Shown here in pieces: positions 17,051 to 25,775 of a stretch of DNA of 64,000 nucleotides. Below the pieces are notes generated by a model. The model saw only the letters and a list, made by a program, of their open reading frames with translations, was not told the DNA's origin and did no database searches. The stretch spans positions 1 through 64,000 of the forward strand of contig QZKJ01000004.1 of assembly GCA_003605035.1 (NCBI GenBank). The letters are read 5' to 3'. A program made the position numbers and the translations under genes. The stretch comes from Desulfurivibrio sp. (lineage in GTDB: Bacteria; Desulfobacterota; Desulfobulbia; Desulfobulbales; SURF-16). Position 1 is the first letter of the stretch, and every line of letters starts with the position of its first letter.

Positions 17051-18060
17051 CAAAACCTCCGCAAACATTCCTTTGCTTCGTTGATGAGGCGGCGGCGGTA
17101 TGGCGGGTCGACCCAATTATTCCGCGCGATACGCAGCAGAGTGATGCCAATGTAGAACTGCGTCCTGCCGGTTATCGATTTGAAGGCACTTTCGCGGTCT
17201 GGAAAATGGCAGGCGTATTCCCACAGGAAATGACCGATAAAAGAATCAGCGGCATCCTTGTTGCCCGTCGCCCGCATGAAGAAATGCTTCAGCTCGCCGG
17301 CAATGCGTCCTGTATCGAAAACACGATCCGCGCGCTTGGTTCGTTCCAGATCGAAGGCGATCACGTTCAACCCGTCATCGAACATGAAATTATCCGGCGT
17401 CGCGTCTCCATGCACGAGCACCTTCTGATCCTCCCACATCCTGGGTTGATTGCGCCACTGATCGCGCAACCAATACAGTTCGCGCGTTTCGTCCCTGCTG
17501 ATCGCTCCGATGGCAAGGAGCCTGTCTATCAGCAAGTCCATATAATCGCAGTCCTGATTGAAGTTGACTCCCACGCCAAAGGCCGTCCGATTATGAAAGG
17601 CCGACAGAAAATACGCCAGGGCCGTCAGTTTGCCATAGAGGTACCCTGCGTCCCTGCCTTGGATCACGGACTGTATCACTTCACTGAGCAGTTCGCCTTC
17701 GCAATATTCAGTGACCAGCAGGGCGCTCAGCGAATTGTTGCGCCCCAACGGCCTGACAACGTGGTGAGGATAGCCATCCATCCCGTAATCGCGCATAAGA
17801 CAGAGATTGTTGAATTCGCTCGTCAAGCGCGAGAAAGCCTTCTTCGAGTCCCATTTCCGCGACGAAAGAAAGAACTTGCCGACGACCTTCACCCCGGTGC
17901 GTCTGTCCTCGTACAGGTAAACATCATTAGATCCATGCAGCCTGAAAACCCGGTATGCCGCATGGCCTGTCGAGCCGTTGATCAATGGCTGGATATCATA
18001 CTGGAGATAACCGTGCAAAGGGTCGTTCTCCGGCAATCGCCCAAGGTAATTCTTACTCAT
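17050..18060 (-). CDS. Aminoglycoside phosphotransferase-family kinase
   Basis: 336 aa; ATG 18060 with AAAGGAA upstream. Kinase signatures: VKVVGKFFL (ATP-binding Lys region, about residue 60), VLVHGDATPDNFMFDDG (Brenner catalytic motif, about 216-232) and VIAFDLERT (metal-binding Asp). APH-fold kinases phosphorylate small molecules (antibiotics, choline, sugars, homoserine). Substrate here unknown; resistance cannot be inferred. It is the first gene of a two-gene unit with the HAD gene and the unit lies between two copies of a direct repeat. Confidence 0.85.
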   Translation of the reverse strand: MSKNYLGRLPENDPLHGYLQYDIQPLINGSTGHAAYRVFRLHGSNDVYLYEDRRTGVKVVGKFFLSSRKWDSKKAFSRLTSEFNNLCLMRDYGMDGYPHHVVRPLGRNNSLSALLVTEYCEGELLSEVIQSVIQGRDAGYLYGKLTALAYFLSAFHNRTAFGVGVNFNQDCDYMDLLIDRLLAIGAISRDETRELYWLRDQWRNQPRMWEDQKVLVHGDATPDNFMFDDGLNVIAFDLERTKRADRVFDTGRIAGELKHFFMRATGNKDAADSFIGHFLWEYACHFPDRESAFKSITGRTQFYIGITLLRIARNNWVDPPYRRRLINEAKECLRRF

Positions 18061-18165
18061 TGTCGATTATTCCTTTACTTTTCAACGTGATAGCATCTTG
18101 CGGCGCGATTCGCAGGATCAATGGTGTTAAGCGAGCCGGTCCGGAGAGTTTGGACAGATCGTTAC

Positions 18166-18260
18166 GTGAAAATTCCGCTTTGAGTGATTCCTTCCAACTT
18201 CCCATTTTAACAACCTGATTGCTCCAAAAAAGTCACCAGATCCCTTCTTGAAAAAAGTCA
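18166..18260 (+). repeat. Imperfect direct repeat, copy B
   Basis: Begins GTGAAAATTCCGCTTTG and ends CCCTTCTTGAAAAAAGTCA; the same order of blocks as copy A at 16123-16215. It lies between the start of the kinase gene and the end of the small-protein gene at 18265. Confidence 0.8.
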
Positions 18261-18264
18261 GCCC

Positions 18265-18471
18265 TCAATTCGACGCCTTGTTGCTGGCCTCGCTGCTCAA
18301 CACGATGCCCTGTTTTATTTTGATTTCTCTGGTCTTGGCCATAATCTCATCATGGGTCAGGATCCCTTTCTCAACCAGCACGTCGATCAACGCCTGATTG
18401 ATGATCATCTCCATCTGCAGCGCTTCGGCCAAAGCTATCAACTGCTGTTCTTTATCCGGTTTTTCACTCAT
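18265..18471 (-). CDS. Small helical protein, unknown function
   Basis: 68 aa. The ATG overlaps the TGA of the CvfB-like gene (ATGA), so it is translationally coupled. Sequence is acidic/helical (EQQLIALAEALQMEMIINQA; VLVEKGILTHDEIMAKTREI). The phrase VLVEKGILTxxEIxxK resembles short regulatory helices seen in other small proteins but I recognise no family. Last gene of the 18.3-21.3 kb operon; its stop is 5 bases from repeat B. Confidence 0.7.
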   Translation of the reverse strand: MSEKPDKEQQLIALAEALQMEMIINQALIDVLVEKGILTHDEIMAKTREIKIKQGIVLSSEASNKASN

Positions 18472-19367
18472 CTTCTCTCTCGCGTCCGCGTATCGTTTGC
18501 CGCCACGGTATGCGATGCGGCGGCTTTTTGCTCACCGCCGGCAAGGCTGATACCGCTGGGGTCGAGGGTGATAAGTCTTTTTTTGTACAGGGCGCCGATG
18601 GCCTTTTTGAAGGTTTTTTTGCTTACCCCGAACAGGGAGTAGATATCTTCCGGCGGGCTTTTATCGGTGACGGCAATCCGGCCGCCATGGTCTTTTACAG
18701 CCCGCAGAATGGCCTGGGCAATATCATCCACTTCCTGGTAGCCAGGTTTCTGCAGGCTTAAGTCGATTTTGAGGTCTTCGCGTATTTTTTTTATGTAGCC
18801 TTTCAGCTGCCGGCCAATGTGAAGCTGCTGGAACACCTCATTTTTATAAAGCATGCCGCTGTGGGAATGGTTGACAATCGCCTTATAGCCCAGATCTGTT
18901 TTCTCATAGATGAGAAGGTCCACCTCTTCTCCCTCTGCATAGTTCGGGGGCTGCGGACTGAGGAATTTGTCCAGCCTTGCCGAGGCGGTGATGCGGCTGG
19001 TTTTTTCATCAAGGAAGACAAAGACAACATATGATTTGCCTTCCGCCATTATCTCCTGCTGTTCACTCTTCGGCACAAACAGATCTTTTTCCAGCCCCCA
19101 GTGCAGAAAGGCGCCCGACGAGGTGCTTGCCACCACCCGCAATCCGGCAAACTGACCGACCATGGCCCGGGGTTTGCGGGTGGTGGCCCGCAGATGATCC
19201 TCCCGGTCCGTGTAAACAAAGACCTCAATCTCATCACCGGCCTGGCACTGCTCGGGGACGTCCCTGATGGGCAGGAGAATATCTCCCAACTCACCGCCAT
19301 CAAGGTGGGCGCCGTAGTCCCGCGTTCTTTTTACCCTAAGCCTGTTTATTCTGCCGAGTTGTGCCAT
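18468..19367 (-). CDS. CvfB/YitL-family S1-like RNA-binding protein
   Basis: 299 aa; ATG with AGGGG upstream. The layout is three S1-like OB folds followed by a winged helix, the CvfB family. Segment 1 GRINRLRVKRTRDYGAHLDGGELGDILLP, segment 2 GAFLHWGLEKDLFVPKSEQ, segment 3 GYKAIVNHSHSGMLYKNEVFQ, and a C-terminal winged helix GVSKKTFKKAIGALYKKRLI. CvfB proteins bind RNA and affect virulence-factor or general gene expression in firmicutes; here a post-transcriptional role is inferred. The gene overlaps the end of the GNAT gene by 22 bases. Cytoplasmic. Confidence 0.9.
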   Translation of the reverse strand: MAQLGRINRLRVKRTRDYGAHLDGGELGDILLPIRDVPEQCQAGDEIEVFVYTDREDHLRATTRKPRAMVGQFAGLRVVASTSSGAFLHWGLEKDLFVPKSEQQEIMAEGKSYVVFVFLDEKTSRITASARLDKFLSPQPPNYAEGEEVDLLIYEKTDLGYKAIVNHSHSGMLYKNEVFQQLHIGRQLKGYIKKIREDLKIDLSLQKPGYQEVDDIAQAILRAVKDHGGRIAVTDKSPPEDIYSLFGVSKKTFKKAIGALYKKRLITLDPSGISLAGGEQKAAASHTVAANDTRTRERR

Positions 19368-19906
19368 TTTTTCCCCTGATTTTTTTTGCGCGGTGGCCGA
19401 GATCCGGCGCCGCCTCCCACACCCCGGGTGCCGATGCTGAACTCCGCTTCATAGCCCACCGTGAACTGGCTCGCTGTGTTATTGCGAAGACTCAGGAAAT
19501 GGGCATTATCTTTAGCAAAGGGACAAAGCGGCATGGCACAGGGCGCAAAGCCGAATTTTTGAAAAAAACGGGGATCACCCAGGACAAAGATGGTATTTGC
19601 CTTGATGACCTCCTGCCGCAAGGCAAAGCGCAGCAACTCGGAGCCTATTCCCTGCCCTTGCAACTCCGGCTTTACCGCCAGCGGGGCCAGATGCAGACCG
19701 CAAACCGCAGCGCCGTCATAGGCATTGGAAAAAGCGATATAGGCGATGACCGTATTGATGTGAATACACACCCACGCATGCACGGCCTTGCCATGCGCAT
19801 GGAGATTTTCAACTACTTGCACCTCATAGGTGCTGCCGGGGAATGCCTGCCGCAACAAGGCGGAAACCTTGGCATGATTTTCAGGGGTGAGTTTGCGTAT
19901 CTTCAT
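19346..19906 (-). CDS. GNAT N-acetyltransferase (YhbS-like)
   Basis: 186 aa. GNAT fold: N-terminal IRKLTPENHAKVSALLRQAFPGS, the acetyl-CoA-binding motif VKPELQGQGIGSELLRFAL (Q/RxxGxG/A), and FVLGDPRFFQKFGFAP, typical of the YhbS branch. Substrate unknown. The start overlaps the stop of DUF6178 (ATGA) and the 3' end runs into the CvfB start, so expression is coupled. The last about 25 residues are basic and low-complexity, probably a tail caused by the gene overlap. Confidence 0.85.
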   Translation of the reverse strand: MKIRKLTPENHAKVSALLRQAFPGSTYEVQVVENLHAHGKAVHAWVCIHINTVIAYIAFSNAYDGAAVCGLHLAPLAVKPELQGQGIGSELLRFALRQEVIKANTIFVLGDPRFFQKFGFAPCAMPLCPFAKDNAHFLSLRNNTASQFTVGYEAEFSIGTRGVGGGAGSRPPRKKNQGKKWHNSAE

Positions 19907-21288
19907 TGCTTTGCTATTGAGCGGTCAATTGCCTCCCTTGCCGAAGATCCGACCTGGCGGCAGATCTGCTCGACCAGCCGTTTCAGGCGGACACGGGCTG
20001 CCTCGATATCGGCAAGGCAGGCAAAGGCCTTGACGTCCTCGGCCTTGGCCGGATCAAACCCGCCGTGCAAGGGGTGACGGCCGAGCAGTGCGCTCACAAA
20101 GGCGCGCTCCAGCCGATCAAGTGGCTCATCCGACTGTTGCGTGTCCGCCAGCTCATACCAGGCACGAAAGCGGGGCTCGCGCAGGGCATGCCGCACCTCC
20201 TGCTGCAGCCCCTGGGTCGCGGCAAAGCCGTGCCGGAACAGATCGGTCATGTCCCAGACCACCAGCAGGTCGGCTGCCTTGGCTGCTGCTTCCGGGCCAT
20301 CCGGCGGGCAGTTGGATTCCTGCTTTGCCAGCAGTGATTCCAGGCCCAGGGAAATGGTGTCACGCACCCGCTCGGCAATGTCCGTGATCTGCTTGATGTC
20401 CTGCGTTTTTTCCCCATAGGCGATGATCGCGCTGTTGATGGCCCAGACGATTTCCTGCTCCAGGCGGGACAGAAATTCCTGGTCAGTAATCAGGGACAGG
20501 GCCTGCTGCAACAGGGTGGTGGCGAGCAAGGTGCCGGCATACACGGACGGCACCCGGGTGAGTACGCTGTCCAGCGGTTTCTGCGGCCGGGACAACGGCT
20601 GCCGCATGGCTGGCCTGGAGAAGAGAACCGAGGCCTCGTCCGGGGTGACAAAGCCCATATCCTGCATGCGGTCGTTACGGAAGCGCAAGGCCTCTTCCTC
20701 GATCTGAGTCGGCAGATCCACCCGGACCTGACTGAGGAGTTGCTGGGCACCGGCAGGATCATATTGGTACATGGCATCCAGCAAAGTAAAGGGATGGATC
20801 TTCAGGGCCATTTCGGTTTTCAACTCCAGGAGATAGAAGCCGTCCGGGGTCATGGCCCGGGGCTTGCCGTTCTCCCCGTCCTCCCGGGGAACCTGATCCG
20901 TATCAGGATCATATACCGTGACGGTCTGGGTCAAAAAGAGGAGCTGCACCACATAATCCAGAGAGAAAAAAGCCGTGGCCAGGGCTTCGGGGCCGGCCAG
21001 CGCAAAGGCGGCCAGCCATTCATCCAGACTGTCGACGGCAAAGTCGTAGCGGTTCCAGCAATCCAGATCGATACTGGCCTGCAATTGTTCGTGACTGAGC
21101 TGGAGGAGGATGGGCAAGGCCTGCCCCAGACCGATCTCCCTGACGATATAGTATGCTTCCAGGGGTTCGAGGATCGCGACCTCGTCGGCCAGGTCGTTCG
21201 AGGCCAGCAGCCGCTCCCCCCGGCGTGCCAGGGCACGGGTCAGATCAATACGGAACGGAGTTAATTCGATGATATTATCTGCTGTCAT
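19903..21288 (-). CDS. DUF6178 family protein
   Basis: 461 aa, helical, cytoplasmic. The N-terminus (LLASNDLADEVAILEPLEAYYIVREIGLGQALPIL) and FRNDRMQDMGFVTPDEASVLFSRP in the middle match a family common in Geobacter and other deltaproteobacteria, known to me as DUF6178, without an assigned function. First gene of the coupled set DUF6178-GNAT-CvfB-small protein. Assignment is from recollection of the family pattern. Confidence 0.72.
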   Translation of the reverse strand: MTADNIIELTPFRIDLTRALARRGERLLASNDLADEVAILEPLEAYYIVREIGLGQALPILLQLSHEQLQASIDLDCWNRYDFAVDSLDEWLAAFALAGPEALATAFFSLDYVVQLLFLTQTVTVYDPDTDQVPREDGENGKPRAMTPDGFYLLELKTEMALKIHPFTLLDAMYQYDPAGAQQLLSQVRVDLPTQIEEEALRFRNDRMQDMGFVTPDEASVLFSRPAMRQPLSRPQKPLDSVLTRVPSVYAGTLLATTLLQQALSLITDQEFLSRLEQEIVWAINSAIIAYGEKTQDIKQITDIAERVRDTISLGLESLLAKQESNCPPDGPEAAAKAADLLVVWDMTDLFRHGFAATQGLQQEVRHALREPRFRAWYELADTQQSDEPLDRLERAFVSALLGRHPLHGGFDPAKAEDVKAFACLADIEAARVRLKRLVEQICRQVGSSAREAIDRSIAKQ

Positions 21289-21379
21289 GTTCTCTTGTCA
21301 TTTGGAGTTGATGGAAGCCGGCAACAAAACGGAAACCGCGGCATTTTTTTGTCCCGGGATTTGAGCCCTTCCCCCACTG

Positions 21380-21685
21380 TTACTCTTTGCCGGCAATGTC
21401 CATTATCGTCTGAAGGCAATAAGCCAAAACCAGACAGTATCCCGAATTGAACACTCCGTATTTGTGGGGGCTATATGTATTTAAAATCTTTTGCCACTCA
21501 TTAAGAAGATACGCTTGATCTTTCTGGTTAACAAATGTCTTAAAATCAGGGAGTTGCTTGCCAAGCATATCAAAAATTGTTCCTGCAGCAATGGCATCAG
21601 CCGTTTCATTAAGCGGCAGACTCTTGCCTGAATCTATAGTTTCGTTAAGAAGATAAGACAGATGGACCAAGTTACTAATTTTCAT
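21380..21685 (-). CDS. Orphan small protein, unknown function
   Basis: 101 aa; ATG with AAGGA about 8 bases upstream. No family recognised. Sequence is helical (NLVHLSYLLNETIDSGKSLPLNETADAIAAG; YGVFNSGYCLVLAYCLQTIMDIAG). The local sequence is more AT-rich than its neighbours, which hints at recent acquisition, but there is no adjacent mobility gene. Confidence 0.55.
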   Translation of the reverse strand: MKISNLVHLSYLLNETIDSGKSLPLNETADAIAAGTIFDMLGKQLPDFKTFVNQKDQAYLLNEWQKILNTYSPHKYGVFNSGYCLVLAYCLQTIMDIAGKE

Positions 21686-21961
21686 TTTATTTTTCCTTTT
21701 TACTTCATTTTGACCAATTCCGGGTCAATTCCGTGGACACAATACTTTATCAGGCCATCCGGGTTAAAACACAAGGGAAGCAAATCTCACGAACCTATAC
21801 ATACCACCAATATGCACTTTAAGGTAATAATTTGCTATGGAAAATGGCGGGACAGAGAGGCGGGGCTTGACAGGCCGGCGATCCAATGATTTGCAATGAA
21901 AATGAACCGCAGAAGGGGGGACCGAACAGGCGGGAAATTGACGCAGGGGAGGCTGAAACGG

Positions 21962-21997
21962 AAAAAGGGTTTACAGCAGAAATGCTGCAAACCCTTT
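21962..21997 (-). terminator. Terminator of tRNA-Phe
   Basis: On the minus strand AAAGGGTTT/AAACCCTTT with inner CAGCA/TGCTG pairing forms a long hairpin followed by T residues, 7 bases after the tRNA 3' end. Confidence 0.85.
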
Positions 21998-22003
21998 AAT
22001 ATC

Positions 22004-22079
<76 letters not shown>

Positions 22080-22090
22080 GTAAAGGCGCT

Positions 22091-22119
22091 AAAGTATCGA
22101 AATCGGGTGTCCTTGTCAA
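22091..22119 (-). promoter_or_regulatory. Sigma-70 promoter of tRNA-Phe
   Basis: Minus strand: -35 TTGACA (22119-22114), 17-base spacer, -10 TACTTT (22096-22091), about 12 bases before the tRNA 5' end. Confidence 0.75.
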
Positions 22120-22175
22120 GATTTTTTTCTCAGGAGCCTCTTGCAAAATGAACGTCGTAGCGAGCGGCTCTGAGG

Positions 22176-22676
22176 TTACAGATAAATGACCCGGCTGCAG
22201 GCCAGCTTGTCGTGCCAGGCGGCATGCTGCTGATCCACGGCGGCCCACAGAAAGCCGGCCCCGAACGGCACGCCTGACAGGATATAGCCGACCAGCCGCA
22301 GAAACGAAGCGTCGAGGGATAGCATCCGACCCTCCTCGGAGACGACCATGATGCCCATGAAAACCTTGCCCAGGGTCTGCCCGCCGAAACTGTGCAGCAC
22401 GATAAAATAAAATCCGGCCAGCAGGAGGGGCCAGACCAGCAGCAGAATTCCGGAAAAAAGCAGCAGTGAAAGCAGACGCTGCCAGTCTGCCGGCGGTTGC
22501 AGCATCACCGCCCTGGCAAAGAAAAAAAGCGTAAAGCCGACCAGACAGGCCAGGAAAACAGCATCAATCAGCAGGGCCATGCTGCGGGCGCTGAAATCGG
22601 CCGCCGTCCCGCTCAGTTCTTGATGATCCGCTTCGGCGTAAGCGGCCGGCGTTAATTCGTTCGCAATCATTTCCAC
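22176..22676 (-). CDS. RDD-family membrane protein
   Basis: 166 aa. An N-terminal cytoplasmic arm, then the RDD signature (FSARSMALLIDAVFLACLVGFTL; Arg and two Asp in the first helices), two more TM helices, and the GGQTLGKVFMGIMVV motif; the end WAAVDQQHAAWHDKLACSRVI is also typical. RDD proteins are poorly understood, some act in ion transport or as assembly factors. It begins 5 bases after the acidic zinc-ribbon gene and is likely cotranscribed with it. Confidence 0.88.
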   Translation of the reverse strand: MEMIANELTPAAYAEADHQELSGTAADFSARSMALLIDAVFLACLVGFTLFFFARAVMLQPPADWQRLLSLLLFSGILLLVWPLLLAGFYFIVLHSFGGQTLGKVFMGIMVVSEEGRMLSLDASFLRLVGYILSGVPFGAGFLWAAVDQQHAAWHDKLACSRVIYL

Positions 22677-22681
22677 GGCAC

Positions 22682-23686
22682 CTACAGTTCAAGATCCGGC
22701 CGATCCTTTGCCTTTTTATCCTTCCCCTGCCGCTCCTGCTCCTCATCGCCCAGATCAAGATCCTCCATGGTCAGATCCATGGGGGCATCCGCATCATTGC
22801 CCTTGCCGACACTGAGAAAGTCTTCCAGATCAAGCGCCGTGTCCTCCGGCCGCCCGGCTTCCTCCTCCTTGGCTCCGGATTCGTCGATGACCAGATCGGA
22901 CATGTCGATGTCTTCCAGATTAAAGACCATCTCTTCCTCCGGCGGCTCACCTTCCTCCAGATCGACATCAATATCCAGGTCCAGACCAGGGCCTTTCGCG
23001 GCTGCCCTTTCCCCAGCCGGGGGCTCCTCCTCTATCTCAGGCTGATCACCGCCTTCAAGCTCCAGCGCCTCCCCGGCCTCGCCGCCCATCTCAAGCTCCA
23101 GCTCCGGCAGGGATTCCTCGGTTTCCAGGGCAGCGGCCTCCGACTCTTCCTCCAGCGCCAGCGCCGCTCCGCCCAACTCTTCCAAGGCCTCTTCGCCGCC
23201 TGCTTCCTGCATGGCAAGATCGCGCCCCGGGGCTGCCCCGGGCTGCAGTTTCTCCTGCGCCGCTGCGCCGCCAAAACTGAAATCTATGGTGCCCGGCATG
23301 CCTGACTCATCTTCCTCGCCGGCAAGCTGAGCGGCCCCTTCCTCTTCCACGGCCTCTTCCCCGCCGGGCATGGCGAAACTGATGCCGGCCTCCTCCTCAG
23401 CAGCCGCCGGCTGCTCAAAGGGAGACAGATCCACCACGGGAATCTCATCCTCAGCCAGAGCAATTTCCACCTCGGCATCCGGCACTGCCTCCGACAGATC
23501 GAATTCCACCTCTTCGGCAGCCTCCTGCTGCCCCGCCTGTCCTAATATGGAAGCAAGAAACAAAGGCTCTTCCACCCTGACTGCCGTTCCGGCAAGGGTT
23601 CTGCTGATTTCAGCCAGACTTGCATCGCATCTGGTACAGGTTTCCTCGCGATCAAAAGAGATATATCCGCATTTTGGGCAGCGCAT
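22682..23686 (-). CDS. Zinc-ribbon protein with a long acidic tail
   Basis: 334 aa. Residues 1-25 contain a zinc ribbon (MRCPKCGYISFDREETCTRCDAS; two CxxC pairs). The remaining 300 residues are extremely rich in Glu, Asp and Ala with few hydrophobic patches, so probably disordered; a block around LDLDIDVDLEEGEPPEEE is repetitive. Charge pattern suggests an interaction with basic partners. Similar ribbon-plus-acidic proteins occur in Geobacter-like genomes; function unknown. Operon with the RDD gene. Confidence 0.78.
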   Translation of the reverse strand: MRCPKCGYISFDREETCTRCDASLAEISRTLAGTAVRVEEPLFLASILGQAGQQEAAEEVEFDLSEAVPDAEVEIALAEDEIPVVDLSPFEQPAAAEEEAGISFAMPGGEEAVEEEGAAQLAGEEDESGMPGTIDFSFGGAAAQEKLQPGAAPGRDLAMQEAGGEEALEELGGAALALEEESEAAALETEESLPELELEMGGEAGEALELEGGDQPEIEEEPPAGERAAAKGPGLDLDIDVDLEEGEPPEEEMVFNLEDIDMSDLVIDESGAKEEEAGRPEDTALDLEDFLSVGKGNDADAPMDLTMEDLDLGDEEQERQGKDKKAKDRPDLEL

Positions 23687-23996
23687 TGCAATTGTCCTTC
23701 ATAAAATTTATTATGAACAAATTTGTGACTGTCTCGTATGTATGGCCCATGGAATGAGAAAAAACCACTTGCCAGCCGTTACGGGCATGATTAAGTCGAG
23801 GATTTTCCCAAAAATATATAATAAATTATTATAATTCCCTCCACAAGGTCAAGACATTCCCGGTCAGGCCCCTCCATTTTTTATGGTTTTCCCACGATTA
23901 ACCTTGCACCCTGCGTTGAAATCTTGCAAAAATCAATCCTACAGGATATTTATAGGAGAATCACGCTCCCCTTATAAAAACTTTACCGTGCGAACA

Positions 23997-24395
23997 ATGG
24001 AACTAATGATACAGAGAATCCTTTCAGCATCGCTGCTCATCTTCTGCCTGTCTTTTCTGCCCGGCTGTTTTTTTAATGCGCCTGTCCGCCATCTGGCCTC
24101 CGATGTCTGCCTGCTCAGCCAGGGCACCACCCGGCAGGAGGTCATGAGGTACATGGGGCCGCCGGATGACCAGCAGGTCGACCAGTATGGAGAAATGTGG
24201 ATTTACTACCAGGTGAACAAGAGCCTGCTGCGCAAGACCCCCTTTATCGGCGACGGATTGGGGACTGAGGATGTTGATGTGGTAACCATCCGCTTTCAGG
24301 AGGACCAGGTCACCGCCTGCGCTTACCGGTCACTCACAGCTGACGAGTTCAAAAAATCCGGAATTGCTTCAACCCCTGCCCCCGATGTCGAATAA
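23997..24395 (+). CDS. BamE/SmpA-like lipoprotein
   Basis: 132 aa from ATG 23997. Signal peptide with lipobox FLPGC near residue 22. The mature part has LSQGTTRQEVMRYMGPPDDQQVDQYGEMWIYY, the BamE-type pattern (I/L-x-x-G-x-T-x-x-E-V-x-x-x-L/M-G-x-P...W-x-Y). BamE is a small accessory of the outer-membrane beta-barrel assembly machine; this may instead be a paralogous lipoprotein. The gene overlaps the start of pcm by 11 bases. Confidence 0.75.
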   Translation: MELMIQRILSASLLIFCLSFLPGCFFNAPVRHLASDVCLLSQGTTRQEVMRYMGPPDDQQVDQYGEMWIYYQVNKSLLRKTPFIGDGLGTEDVDVVTIRFQEDQVTACAYRSLTADEFKKSGIASTPAPDVE

Positions 24396-25032
24396 CTACG
24401 AACTGGCCAGAGCCAGGATGGTGCGGGAGCAGCTCATTCCGCGAGACATAACTGATCAGCGCGTCCTGCAGGCCATGGGCACGGTGCCCAGGCATGTGTT
24501 TGTCGAGGATGCCCTGCAGAGCCAGGCCTATGGTGATTTTCCGCTGCCCATCGGCGAAGGGCAGACCATCTCCCAGCCCTATATCGTCGCCCTGATGACC
24601 CAGGCCCTGGCCCTGCAGGGCCAGGAAAAGGTGCTGGAGATCGGCACCGGCTGCGGTTATCAGAGCGCCATCCTGGCCAGCCTCTGCGACCGCGTCTATA
24701 CGGTGGAGCGCATCAAAAACCTCTACATCAAGGCCCGCCGCATCTTTGACCGGCTGAAACTGCTCAACATCGTCTGTAAAATCGATGACGGCACCCTGGG
24801 CTGGCCGGAATATGGTCCCTATGACGCCATCATCGTCACCGCCGCCGGGCCGCAGATTCCCGCCCCTTTGCTGGCCCAGCTGGCTGATCCGGGCCGCCTG
24901 GTGATCCCGGTGGGCGACCGCGCCAGCCAGGATCTGCTTGCCGTCACCAAAAAGGACGGCGTCATCACCGAGAAATGCATCGAAAAGGTCCGTTTCGTCA
25001 GCCTGATCGGCAGCGCCGGCTGGGCCGCGTAG
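24385..25032 (+). CDS. pcm: Protein-L-isoaspartate O-methyltransferase
   Basis: 215 aa; ATG 24385 (MSNNYELARARMVREQL). SAM-binding motif I VLEIGTGCGYQSAILA, plus the Pcm signatures ISQPYIVALMTQAL and PYDAIIVTAAGPQIP. It repairs isoaspartyl residues in aged proteins using S-adenosylmethionine. The start lies within the lipoprotein gene, so translation is probably coupled. Full-length compared with the family (about 210 aa). Confidence 0.95.
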   Translation: MSNNYELARARMVREQLIPRDITDQRVLQAMGTVPRHVFVEDALQSQAYGDFPLPIGEGQTISQPYIVALMTQALALQGQEKVLEIGTGCGYQSAILASLCDRVYTVERIKNLYIKARRIFDRLKLLNIVCKIDDGTLGWPEYGPYDAIIVTAAGPQIPAPLLAQLADPGRLVIPVGDRASQDLLAVTKKDGVITEKCIEKVRFVSLIGSAGWAA

Positions 25033-25047
25033 CACCCCTTCTCCCCG

Positions 25048-25743
25048 TCACATCACCAGCTTCAATACGGCAAAGCCGCCGACCAGCAGCACCACAAAGG
25101 CGACACAGAGCAGGTTGAAGTAGCGGTCGATGAAGGCCTTGGCGGGTTTGCCCCATTTCTTCAGCACCCAGGCCACGGCAAAAAAACGGGTGGCCCGGGC
25201 CGCGATCGAGGTCACAATGAAAATGGGCAGATTGATCTTGGCCACGCCCGCGGTGATGGTGACCAGCTTGTAGGGCAGCGGCGTCAGCCCGAAGATATAG
25301 ACGATCCAGGCATTCCACTTGTCATATACCTGAAAGAGATACTCCCCGCCCAGGCTCTGGCCCATGGCATTGACGATGTATGACGGCAGGGCGATATCCT
25401 CCCTGCCGTTGACCGTTACCAGCTGCACATGGGTGATGTTTTCCACAATCCATTTGCCCACCGTCTCCCAGGCAAACACGCCGATGCCATACCCGGCGAT
25501 GCCGCCCAGCGCCGAGGCGACGGTGCACCAGAGGGCAAAGCGCCACCAGCGCGTGCTGGAGCCCAGCACCAGGGCGATGAGCAGAATATCCGGCGGAATG
25601 GGGAAAAAACTGCTCTCCGCAAAGGAGATCAGCATGAGGGCGGGCAGACCGTAGGGGGTGTCCGCCCAGTGCAGAACCCAGTCGTAGAGCCTGCGGTGAA
25701 TATGCCAGGCTGGCGTTGCCGCCGCGCTTGTGTCGTGATTCAT
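25048..25743 (-). CDS. YqaA/VTT-domain membrane protein
   Basis: 231 aa with about five membrane segments. The YqaA branch of the DedA/VTT group is recognised from ALMLISFAESSFFPIPPDILLIAL (the conserved E/FxPxP signature) and GLTPLPYKLVTITAGVAKI. DedA-type proteins are thought to act as lipid scramblases or proton-dependent transporters. No partner is evident; it faces the pcm gene tail to tail with a 15-base gap. Confidence 0.88.
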   Translation of the reverse strand: MNHDTSAAATPAWHIHRRLYDWVLHWADTPYGLPALMLISFAESSFFPIPPDILLIALVLGSSTRWWRFALWCTVASALGGIAGYGIGVFAWETVGKWIVENITHVQLVTVNGREDIALPSYIVNAMGQSLGGEYLFQVYDKWNAWIVYIFGLTPLPYKLVTITAGVAKINLPIFIVTSIAARATRFFAVAWVLKKWGKPAKAFIDRYFNLLCVAFVVLLVGGFAVLKLVM

Positions 25744-25775
25744 CTTCGTCTTCTGCTTGAATAATTGTTGAATGG

